The notes under the pieces were generated by a model. That model saw nothing but the letters and a program-made list of their open reading frames with translations. It made no database searches and was not told the DNA's origin. From the NCBI GenBank assembly GCA_020849725.1, contig JADLAZ010000047.1:1-7470 (forward strand): DNA of 7,470 nt, written 5' to 3'. Both the position numbers and the translations under genes were made by a program. Of this stretch, positions 1 to 5,639 are shown piece by piece (position 1 is the stretch's first letter; each line of letters opens with the position of its first letter). The stretch comes from Chloroflexota bacterium (GTDB lineage Bacteria > Chloroflexota > Chloroflexia > Thermomicrobiales > JADLAZ01).

Positions 1-707
1 TCAGCCTGCTCCATCGCGCCGGGATCGACCGGATCGCCGAGCGCTTGCGCTACCACAGTCGTCATCCCGAGGCCGTCCTCGCCCTGCTCGGCTGCCCGCC
101 AGCCTAGAACGCATTCGCCCTGCACGTCACCGAGGTGCTTGACGCGGCCGAGCAGCCCCGGATACTGGTCTTTTTCCCGCTTTAGCGCGGCCTGGCGCGC
201 CTGCTCCATCTTGTGGACACTATCGAGCATCTCGGCCTGGGTCATGGGTCCGCTCTTGTCGGCCACGGCCTCACCGCCCTGCGCGCGGGCCAGCTTCTCG
301 TAGTGCTGCTCCCACATCCACAGCAGGTCCGAGTCTGGCTCGCCGCCGGTGGCTGGCGCCAGGTGTCGCCGTAAGAAAGCACGGATGAACCGGCTGCGCT
401 CCTCGACCGACGACCAGTGCGAGTGCAACAGCTGCTTCTCAAACAGCGTGCGCTCGGCGTCTTTGTCCGTAGTCGCCGGCTGGCGCTGCAATTGGCGCTG
501 CAGCGCCTGGTTCCCCAGCGCCAGCCCGCCCGGTTGCCGCAGCCCCGGTGGCAGCGTCCCGAGGGCGAGGCTCCGCTGCAGCGCCTGGTTACCGAGACTC
601 GGCCCAGCCGGGGACGCGGCCTGCTTCAGGCGCGCCTGGCGGATGGCCGGCCGGGAGGCGCCGCTGTCGGGCCGCCGCAGCGGCAGTCGCGTCCGTGCGC
701 CGTTCAT
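1..707 (-). CDS. Unrecognised protein with LGNQALQR repeats, N-terminal part (runs off left edge)
   Basis: Reading the minus strand from the ATG at 707-705 gives 235 codons without a stop to the window edge. A GGAGG at 717-713 lies 5 bases upstream of the ATG, and GC-rich third positions support this frame. Residues 1-80 are Arg/Gln/Pro/Ala-rich and low in complexity, with LGNQALQR at residues 38-45 and again at 64-71, exactly 26 residues apart; the second copy runs on into QLQRQ. Residues 81-150 look helical and charged, with Trp and Phe (FEKQLLHSHW, ERSRFIRAFLRRH, WMWEQHYEKLARA). Residues 160-235 contain a Gln/Lys/Arg stretch and then a mixed region. I do not recognise the family. The GN-x-A-L-x-R motif resembles short repeats in DUF4157-type proteins associated with extracellular contractile injection systems, which would make this a cargo or accessory protein; that is inference. 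The protein has no signal peptide or membrane segment in the visible part. It is divergent from glpD and probably independently transcribed. Confidence 0.72.
   Translation of the reverse strand, partial: MNGARTRLPLRRPDSGASRPAIRQARLKQAASPAGPSLGNQALQRSLALGTLPPGLRQPGGLALGNQALQRQLQRQPATTDKDAERTLFEKQLLHSHWSSVEERSRFIRAFLRRHLAPATGGEPDSDLLWMWEQHYEKLARAQGGEAVADKSGPMTQAEMLDSVHKMEQARQAALKREKDQYPGLLGRVKHLGDVQGECVLGWRAAEQGEDGLGMTTVVAQALGDPVDPGAMEQA
496..512 (-). repeat. 17-base in-frame direct repeat, copy encoding residues 64-71 region
   Basis: CGCTGCAGCGCCTGGTT occurs exactly here and at 574-590, 78 bases (26 codons) apart, in the same frame of the left-edge gene. It encodes the GNQALQR core on the minus strand. 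A further partial copy of the Leu-Gln-Arg unit follows at 481-495 (TGGCGCTGCA repeated), suggesting local slippage or duplication. Confidence 0.8.
574..590 (-). repeat. 17-base in-frame direct repeat, copy encoding residues 38-45 region
   Basis: This is identical over 17 bases to 496-512. Flanking codons have diverged (SLGNQALQRSLALG here against ALGNQALQRQLQR in the other copy), so only the motif core is conserved. That pattern fits either selection on the motif or an old duplication. Confidence 0.8.
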
Positions 708-797
708 GCCGGCCTCCCCTGCCCACCGACCGCCACACCTGATCAAACGCTGCGACCGGCCCGAATTCGCCACGCCGCCATCGTCGTGCGCATCGCA

Positions 798-806
798 TGC
801 TACAAT
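798..806 (+). promoter_or_regulatory. Extended -10 promoter candidate for glpD
   Basis: TGCTACAAT is an extended -10 element: TG, one base, then TACAAT, one mismatch from TATAAT. It stands out in GC-rich surroundings. No convincing -35 box lies 16-18 bases upstream (about 778-783), which is tolerated with extended -10 sites. Transcription would start near 813, giving a leader of about 40 bases before the glpD ATG. The same TACAAT hexamer precedes the pyrE-like gene. Confidence 0.5.
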
Positions 807-853
807 GTCGTGCCCCGTCGCGCCCGCTGATCGATGCCGCACTGGAGGGTGAG

Positions 854-2452
854 ATGGCGACGTTACCCACCGTCCGGGCGGCTCGCCCGCTTGATGTCAT
901 CGTCATCGGCGGCGGCATTATTGGTTGCGCCATCGCCCGCGATGCCGCGCTGCGCGGACTGCGCGTCGCGCTGGTCGAGCAGGCCGACTATGGCGGCGGC
1001 ACCTCGGCCGCCTCCACCCGGCTGGTGCACGGCGGCCTGCGCTACCTGGAGCAACTCGACTTCGGCCTGGTGCGCCAGGACCTGGCCGAGCGGGAGCGGC
1101 TGCTGCACCTCGCGCCGCACCTGGTGCGCCCGCTGTTGTTCCTGGTGCCGATCTACGGGCGCGGCGCGCTCTACCAGGCCAAGCTGCGCGCCGGCATGGT
1201 CCTGTACGATCTGCTCTCCTATGATCGCAGCCTGCCCGGCCACCGGTTCCTGTCAACCGCCGAGACGCTGGCGGCCGAACCGGGCCTGGCTCCCGACGGC
1301 CTGGAAGGCGCGGCCGTTTACTCCGACGCGCAGATCGAGCTGGCCGAGCGGCTGTGCATCGAGCACGTCGTCGGCGCGGTCGACGCCGGCGCGCTGGCGC
1401 TCACCTACACCCGCGTTACCGACCTGCTGCGCGACAGCGACGGCGGGGTCACGGGCGTGCGCGTCGTCGACCAACTGACCGACCGGGCCGAGGAGCTGCG
1501 CGCGCCGGTGACCATCAACGCGACCGGTCCCTGGCTCGACGCGCTGCTGAGCACGCTGGACCCGACCCACCGGCCGCTGCTGCGACGAACGAAGGGCGTG
1601 CATCTGGTGACGCCGCCGGCCACCCGCCAGGCGGTCGTCCTGTTCGCTGGCGCCGATGAGCGGCTGTTCTTCGTCATTCCCTGGCTCGGTCTGGCGCTGG
1701 TCGGCACGACCGACACCGACTTCGAGGGCGACCCGGCGGACGCGCGCGCCGAGCCAGCGGACATCGCCTACCTGGTCGATGCCGTCAGCCAGGCGTTTCC
1801 GCATGGCCCCTGGCGGCAGATCCACTACACGATGGCCGGCGTGCGCGCGCTGGTGCGCCGCGAAGGCGTCAGCACCGGCGCCGTCTCGCGCAAGCATCGC
1901 CTGCTGGACCACGCCAGCGCGGGCCACCCGGGCCTCATCTCCGTTGTCGGCGGCAAGCTGACCGCGCACCGCGACATCGCCGAGGAGGCGGTCAACGCTG
2001 CCTGTGCCCGGTTGGGAGTGCGCGCACCGGCGCGCACGCGCACGCGCCCGCTGCCCGGCGGAGTCGGCTTCGGGCCGGTGCTGCCCGCCACCGCGCGCCG
2101 CCAGGGGCTGGCGCTTGGTCTGGACGCCGACCAGTGCGACCACCTGGTGCGCGTCTACGGCAGCCGCTACGTCGAGGTCTATGACCTGATCGCCGACCGA
2201 CCAGCGCTGGCGGCACGGCTGGACCCGGCCGCGCCCGATTGCCTGGCACAGGTCCATCACGCCGTCCAGCGCGAGGGCGCGCGCCGGCTGACCGACGTGC
2301 TGCGGCGCCGCACGACGCTCGGCTTCAGCCCCGGCCAGGGGCTGGCCGCCGCCGACCGCGCCGCCGCCGCGCTGGCCGAGGCGCTCGGGCGCGACGAGGC
2401 CACGGCCGCCGCCGAAGCCGTCGCGTACCGGCGGATGGTGAATGACCGGTAG
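854..2452 (+). CDS. glpD: FAD-dependent glycerol-3-phosphate dehydrogenase
   Basis: This 532-residue membrane-associated flavoenzyme oxidises sn-glycerol-3-phosphate to dihydroxyacetone phosphate and passes electrons to quinone. The N-terminal FAD fold shows GGGIIG at 19-24 with acidic E42 ending the second strand, then GTSAASTRLVHGGLRYLE at 49-66, a family hallmark. R63, R331, R346 and K368 look equivalent to the substrate-binding Arg and Lys residues of E. coli GlpD; the spacings of 15 and 22 residues between the last three match what I recall for that enzyme. GGKLTAHR at 366-373 is the second family signature with small deviations. The last 130 residues match the GlpD C-terminal helical domain (QREGARRLTDVLRRRT). 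Length is normal for the family. The ATG at 854 is chosen because GGAGG at 844-848 lies 5 bases upstream; an in-frame ATG at 797 overlaps the promoter and has no ribosome site. No glycerol kinase or facilitator gene is in the window. Confidence 0.95.
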   Translation: MATLPTVRAARPLDVIVIGGGIIGCAIARDAALRGLRVALVEQADYGGGTSAASTRLVHGGLRYLEQLDFGLVRQDLAERERLLHLAPHLVRPLLFLVPIYGRGALYQAKLRAGMVLYDLLSYDRSLPGHRFLSTAETLAAEPGLAPDGLEGAAVYSDAQIELAERLCIEHVVGAVDAGALALTYTRVTDLLRDSDGGVTGVRVVDQLTDRAEELRAPVTINATGPWLDALLSTLDPTHRPLLRRTKGVHLVTPPATRQAVVLFAGADERLFFVIPWLGLALVGTTDTDFEGDPADARAEPADIAYLVDAVSQAFPHGPWRQIHYTMAGVRALVRREGVSTGAVSRKHRLLDHASAGHPGLISVVGGKLTAHRDIAEEAVNAACARLGVRAPARTRTRPLPGGVGFGPVLPATARRQGLALGLDADQCDHLVRVYGSRYVEVYDLIADRPALAARLDPAAPDCLAQVHHAVQREGARRLTDVLRRRTTLGFSPGQGLAAADRAAAALAEALGRDEATAAAEAVAYRRMVNDR

Positions 2453-2529
2453 AATGTGATCGGCAGCCAGGCCCGCGCATCGCACCAGTCATCGGTCAAG
2501 AGCCGCTCCGTGCAGTCCCGGAGGTAGCC

Positions 2530-3129
2530 ATGAGTACCACCAGCACCGCCCGCCAGTTCACTGTCGATGACCTCGCCAACTTCCCCGATGATGGCAATCG
2601 CTACGAGGTGATTGAGGGAGAACTGTACATGTCGGCCGCGCCAGGCAATCGACACCAGATGGTCATCGTGGCGCTGACCGTGGCGCTCGAACTCTGGCGA
2701 CGGGCTGGCGGCGGTGGCCTGCTCGTTTCCGGCATCGGGCTGGTCTTCTCCAAGGCTGACGCCGTCATTCCCGATCTGGTCTGGGCCGCGCCCGACCAAC
2801 TGCCGGCGATGCTGATCGATCCGGCCACCGGCCAGCGCGACGAGAAATGGCACCTGGCGCCGGCGCTGGTGATCGAGGTGCTGTCGCCAGGACCGGTCAA
2901 CCTCGAGCGCGATCGGGAGACGAAGCTGACGCTCTACTCTCGGCGCGGCGTGCGCGAGTACTGGATCGTCGACCCGGTGCGGCGCGGCGTCGAGGTCTAC
3001 CGGCGCACGGAGGGGCAGTTGCACCTGATCGGCACGGTGCTGGCCGACGAGCCGCTGACCTCGCCGCACCTGGCCGGCTTCTCGCTGCCGGTGGCCGACC
3101 TGTTCGCAGAGGTGGAACCGGAAGCCTGA
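2530..3129 (+). CDS. Uma2-family (DUF820) PD-(D/E)XK nuclease-fold protein
   Basis: This 199-residue protein belongs to the Uma2 family, which has a restriction-endonuclease-like fold; members are abundant in Cyanobacteria and Chloroflexota and their biological role is mostly unknown. Visible family marks in order: YEVIEGELYM at 25-34, H42, PD at 81-82, the catalytic-type strand LVIEVLSP at 113-120 with E116, K132 in RETKLTLY, and EYWIVDP at 143-149. All the acidic and Lys positions expected for metal-dependent cleavage are present, so the nuclease core looks intact. Start: GGAGG at 2520-2524 lies 5 bases before the ATG. It follows glpD by 77 bases on the same strand; TAGAAT at 2450-2455, overlapping the glpD stop codon, is a weak -10 candidate without a good -35. 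Whether it is co-transcribed with glpD is unclear, and the two are probably functionally unrelated. Confidence 0.9.
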   Translation: MSTTSTARQFTVDDLANFPDDGNRYEVIEGELYMSAAPGNRHQMVIVALTVALELWRRAGGGGLLVSGIGLVFSKADAVIPDLVWAAPDQLPAMLIDPATGQRDEKWHLAPALVIEVLSPGPVNLERDRETKLTLYSRRGVREYWIVDPVRRGVEVYRRTEGQLHLIGTVLADEPLTSPHLAGFSLPVADLFAEVEPEA

Positions 3130-3130
3130 G

Positions 3131-3147
3131 CCAGCCTGTCGGGCTGG
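3131..3147 (+). terminator. Weak hairpin just after the Uma2 gene
   Basis: CCAGCC at 3131-3136 pairs with GGCTGG at 3142-3147 around a 5-base loop, starting 2 bases after the Uma2 stop. The position suits a transcription end between convergent genes, but no T-run follows, so it is not a standard intrinsic terminator. Confidence 0.2.
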
Positions 3148-3207
3148 GTCGGGCATCGCGCGCATCTCATCACAGCGGCGCCACGCCCCCCGCTGAAGCC
3201 GCCATCT

Positions 3208-3224
3208 ACCGGCGAGTGCTGCGT
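3208..3224. repeat. 17-base exact repeat of a segment inside the pyrE-like gene
   Basis: ACCGGCGAGTGCTGCGT occurs here, in the convergent gap, and again at 3837-3853 within the pyrE-like coding region, in the same orientation. It is followed by an overlapping 13-base inverted repeat (TGCGTA, G, TACGCA) at 3220-3232. The rest of the 3130-3280 gap shows no gene. Confidence 0.6.
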
Positions 3225-3280
3225 AGTACGCACCGTGTGCTGAGTGAAATGCAACCTCTACCCATCACTCGTCACATCGT

Positions 3281-3946
3281 CTATCGGTCGCCGTTGATGG
3301 TTGCGCCGGGGTCGGTTGGCCGGGTGCGGCGCAAGTAATCCGTCGCGCGCTCCAGCCAGACGGCCGGCAATCGCCCCGACTCGACGCCGAAGGTGAGCAG
3401 CTTGGTCAGCGTCAGCAGCGCCGTCAGCGTAATGCCGCGCGCGCGCAGGTTCTCGGTCGCGCCTTGCTCGCGGTCGATCAGCACCAGCGCATCGCGCACG
3501 GCCAGGCCGGCCTCCTCCAGCCGCGCCGCCGTCGTCAGCACGCTGCCACCGGAGGTGATCAGGTCATCGACGATCAGCGCCGCCTGGCCGGGGATGAAGC
3601 TGCCCTCCAGCGGGGCGCTCGGCGTGCCAGGGCGCAGGTAGACCAGTGGCACGTCGGCATGCAACGCGTAGGCCGTCGCCAGGTGCAGGCCGCCAAGCGG
3701 CACCCCAGCGACGACCTCGAAGGCGTGGATGCGCGGCCGGCGCATCGCCTGCGCCGTGCGCACCTCCTGATCGATCAACCGGCCGACCAGCCGGAGCAGC
3801 GCCGGCCGCCCGATCAGCACGCGCGGGTTGACGAAGACCGGCGAGTGCTGCGTGCTGGCGCTAGGGCTGAAGTCACCGACCTGGACGCCATCCAGGTCAA
3901 ACAGCGCCGCCGCCAAGTCGAGGATCGTCTCGCCGTGCTCCGTCAC
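3281..3946 (-). CDS. pyrE: Orotate phosphoribosyltransferase family protein, altered catalytic loop
   Basis: This 221-residue cytosolic protein has the type I phosphoribosyltransferase fold. True OPRTase joins orotate to PRPP, giving orotidine monophosphate for pyrimidine synthesis. Visible marks: SPVFVNPR at 35-42 (family N-terminal strand), FEVVAGVPLGGLHLA at 76-90, the PRPP-binding loop LIVDDLITSGGSV at 124-136, and IDREQGATENLRARGI from 157, a strong OPRTase signature. In place of the usual R-K-x-x-K-x-H-G catalytic loop it reads YLRPGTPSAPLEG at 103-115: one Arg remains, but the Lys and His residues are absent and the loop is shorter. It may therefore be a paralogue with another substrate or altered activity. 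The start is GTG at 3946 with only a weak purine-rich stretch upstream; no in-frame ATG lies nearby upstream, and the next internal Met is residue 68. It lies 122 bases downstream of the sulfatase on the same strand, with its own promoter candidate. Confidence 0.85.
   Translation of the reverse strand: MTEHGETILDLAAALFDLDGVQVGDFSPSASTQHSPVFVNPRVLIGRPALLRLVGRLIDQEVRTAQAMRRPRIHAFEVVAGVPLGGLHLATAYALHADVPLVYLRPGTPSAPLEGSFIPGQAALIVDDLITSGGSVLTTAARLEEAGLAVRDALVLIDREQGATENLRARGITLTALLTLTKLLTFGVESGRLPAVWLERATDYLRRTRPTDPGATINGDR
3837..3853. repeat. 17-base exact repeat, copy within the pyrE-like gene
   Basis: This is identical to 3208-3224. On the minus strand it encodes the TQHSPV segment around residues 32-37 of the OPRTase-family protein, so this is the likely parent copy if the repeat is not coincidental. 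Confidence 0.6.
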
Positions 3947-3997
3947 TCGCTTACCCGCTTCACTTGCATCCCAGCCCAGCCGCGGGACACCGCGCCG

Positions 3998-4028
3998 ATT
4001 GTACCCCCAGCGGGCACGCCTGGATCAA
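3998..4028 (-). promoter_or_regulatory. Promoter candidate for the pyrE-like gene
   Basis: On the minus strand TTGATC (4028-4023) is followed after 19 bases by TACAAT (4003-3998). The hexamers match the sigma-70 consensus at 4 and 5 positions, but the spacer is 2 bases longer than ideal. Transcription would start near 3991, about 45 bases ahead of the GTG. The local sequence is otherwise GC-rich, which makes TACAAT stand out. Confidence 0.4.
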
Positions 4029-4068
4029 TCGGTTCCGTCTGAGCCAGCGCGAGCAGCCCGCGCCACAC

Positions 4069-5427
4069 TCAGGCGTGGGCCTCGGCCGGCTGGACGCGCC
4101 GCTGGCCGGGCGTGGGCCGCGGCGCGGCCGGCTCGATGGTCGGCGCCGCCTCACCGGCCGCGACCATGCGCCGGACGAGCCGCTCGCGCAGGACCGCCGC
4201 CACCTCAGCATGTGACTGAAATCCAACCAGGTTGGTCAGCTCATAGGGATCGCTCAGCAGGTCGTAGAGGAACTCCTCACGGTAGCGATCGGACGCGGCA
4301 TCGCGCCAGCCGTCAGCGTCAGGCGCGACGACGCCATACTTCCAGCGCTGCGTGCGCACCGCTCGTCCGACCTGCGACTCGCTGATCTGGACGAACATCT
4401 CCTCCGGCCAGTCCTGGCGCTCTCCTCGCAGCAGCGGCATGAGCGAGCGCCCCTGCATCTCGGCCGGCACCGGCAGGCCGGCGGCGTCGAGCAGCGTCGG
4501 CGGCAGGTCGATCAGGCTGACCAGCTCGCGCACCTGGCCGCCGCCGTCGAAGCCTGGCCCCTGGAAGGCCGTCGGCACCCGGATCGCACTCTCGTGGCAC
4601 GAGCGCTTGTACTCGGCGTTGCGGGTTTTGAAGTGGTTGCCGTGGTCCGAGGTGAACAGCACGATCGTCCGCTCGGTCAGCCCCAGGCTCGTCAGGGCGT
4701 CGAGCAGGCGGCCAAGCGCCTCGTCGAGCCGCCTGACCATGCCGTAGTAGCCGGCCAGGTGCTGGTGCGCCGAGCCACCGAGCGCGGCCAGGTCCGGCGG
4801 CAGCCAGCGCCCACGATAGCGCTCCTCGTAGCCGTCCGGCGCCGGATAGTCGTCGCGATGGTTCTGGTGGTGCGGCTCCAGAAAGGACAGGAACAGGAAG
4901 AACGGCTGCTGGCGCGGCGCAGCGATGAAGCGGATGGCCGCGTCAGTCAACGCGTCGACACGATAGCCGGGCAACTTCACTGGCTGGTTGTCCCGGTCGT
5001 AGAGGACGGTGTCGTAGGCATCGGAGGTGAACTCGAGCAGGTTGGACGCCAGCCAGTGCTCGTAGCCGCCGCGCTGCGGCTCGGGCACCGGTTCTTCGGC
5101 GCCGAGATGCCACTTGCCGATGTAGCCAGTAGTGTAGCCGGCGGCGCGAAACGCGTGCGCCAGCGTCGGCGTCGCGGCCGGCAGGGGAATGCCGTTGCGA
5201 AACAGGCCGGTCGTCGTCGGGTAGAGGCCGGTTTGCAAGCAGGCGCGCGCCGGGGCGCACACCGGCTGGCAGGTGAACGAGTGGCTGACGTGCGTGCCGC
5301 GGCGGGCCATCCGGTCGAACGTCGGCGTCAGGTCGAGCGGGTTGCCGTACAGGCCGGTCGTGTCCCAGCGCTGCTGATCGGTGAAGAAGACGACGACGTT
5401 CGGCCGCTCGCCCGGCTCTGCCGCCAT
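4069..5427 (-). CDS. Sulfatase, cysteine-type formylglycine-dependent
   Basis: This 452-residue protein hydrolyses a sulfate ester (alkaline phosphatase-like superfamily). Metal-site residues D17-Q18 sit in FFTDQQRWD. The modification motif CAPAR at 57-61 places the catalytic Cys57, which must be converted to formylglycine by a maturase not in this window. GYIGKWHLG at 101-109 supplies K105 and H107, followed by H186, SDHG at 260-263 (D261, H262 as metal and sulfate ligands), and K274 in EYKRSCHESAIRVP. The catalytic set looks complete. The C-terminus ends in a Pro/Ala-rich tail. There is no signal peptide, so it probably acts in the cytoplasm, perhaps on imported sulfated saccharides; choline-sulfatase or another small-ester role cannot be excluded. 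The ATG at 5427 is preferred to an in-frame start at 5487 because GGAGG (5439-5435) lies 7 bases upstream and the fold begins right after it. It is downstream of a sugar transporter on the same strand. Confidence 0.93.
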   Translation of the reverse strand: MAAEPGERPNVVVFFTDQQRWDTTGLYGNPLDLTPTFDRMARRGTHVSHSFTCQPVCAPARACLQTGLYPTTTGLFRNGIPLPAATPTLAHAFRAAGYTTGYIGKWHLGAEEPVPEPQRGGYEHWLASNLLEFTSDAYDTVLYDRDNQPVKLPGYRVDALTDAAIRFIAAPRQQPFFLFLSFLEPHHQNHRDDYPAPDGYEERYRGRWLPPDLAALGGSAHQHLAGYYGMVRRLDEALGRLLDALTSLGLTERTIVLFTSDHGNHFKTRNAEYKRSCHESAIRVPTAFQGPGFDGGGQVRELVSLIDLPPTLLDAAGLPVPAEMQGRSLMPLLRGERQDWPEEMFVQISESQVGRAVRTQRWKYGVVAPDADGWRDAASDRYREEFLYDLLSDPYELTNLVGFQSHAEVAAVLRERLVRRMVAAGEAAPTIEPAAPRPTPGQRRVQPAEAHA

Positions 5428-5444
5428 GACGGTCCCTCCTCGGC

Positions 5445-5462
5445 GCCAGGTTGGAACCTGGC
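5445..5462. promoter_or_regulatory. Inverted repeat just upstream of the sulfatase ribosome site
   Basis: GCCAGGTT (5445-5452) and AACCTGGC (5455-5462) form a perfect 8-base inverted repeat around a GG centre. It lies 5 bases upstream of the sulfatase GGAGG. Its compact symmetry suits a dimeric repressor operator; as RNA it would make a tight hairpin next to the ribosome site. No regulator gene is visible in the window. Confidence 0.45.
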
Positions 5463-5477
5463 CGCGCGTACCGCCGA

Positions 5478-5495
5478 GGCCGCTCACGAACGGCC
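5478..5495. repeat. Imperfect inverted repeat, possible degenerate relative of the 5583 palindrome
   Basis: GGCCG (5478-5482) and CGGCC (5491-5495) flank an 8-base loop. The surrounding sequence resembles the palindrome at 5583-5606 (shared TC-CGAAC core with GG and CCCC flanks), so the two may be copies of one intergenic element. The resemblance is partial. Confidence 0.3.
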
Positions 5496-5582
5496 CCGAC
5501 GGCGTCCGAACTGCTGCTCTCCCCTGAACCGCGCCTATGCCGAAGCGCGCATGGGAATAGCATACTTCGCATTACGTATCGT

Positions 5583-5606
5583 AGGGGCGGTTCGCGAACC
5601 GCCCCT
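5583..5606. repeat. 24-base perfect palindrome (REP-like)
   Basis: AGGGGCGGTTCG followed directly by its reverse complement forms a perfect 24-base palindrome, 34 bases beyond the stop of the binding-protein gene. As RNA it folds to about 10 base pairs with a CGCG loop. No T-run follows on the minus strand, so it is not a classical terminator; like REP elements it could shield the 3' end of the transporter mRNA. Next to it, 5555-5582 is a short AT-richer island that could hold the sulfatase promoter, though I find no convincing -35/-10 pair. Confidence 0.75.
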
Positions 5607-5639
5607 CCGGTGGCCTGGGCATCCCGTCTGAGCTTCGGT

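Noticed and set aside
349..852. Plus-strand frames of 167 and 137 codons between the left edge and glpD.
   Set aside because: They lie opposite the left-edge minus-strand gene, whose start, ribosome site and codon pattern are better. The plus-strand translations are Arg/Cys/Ser/Pro-rich shadows.
797..853. An upstream in-frame ATG that would add 19 residues to glpD.
   Set aside because: It overlaps the extended -10 element, has no ribosome site, and the ATG at 854 has GGAGG at the right distance.
1253..2485. A 410-codon minus-strand open frame opposite glpD.
   Set aside because: It is the complement of a certain glpD, rich in Arg/Gln/Gly/Ala and Val/Asp, with no domain and no ribosome site of note.
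2257..3165. A 302-codon minus-strand frame opposite the end of glpD and the Uma2 gene.
   Set aside because: It spans two confident genes on the other strand and has no domain.
2997..3254. A minus-strand frame across the convergent gap containing TTQHSPV, similar to TQHSPV in the OPRTase-family protein.
   Set aside because: The likeness comes only from the 17-base repeat; the rest overlaps the Uma2 gene antisense and shows no phosphoribosyltransferase sequence, so I do not call a pseudogene.
4594..5631. A 345-codon plus-strand open frame opposite the sulfatase.
   Set aside because: It is a shadow of a sulfatase with complete catalytic motifs; no family likeness of its own.
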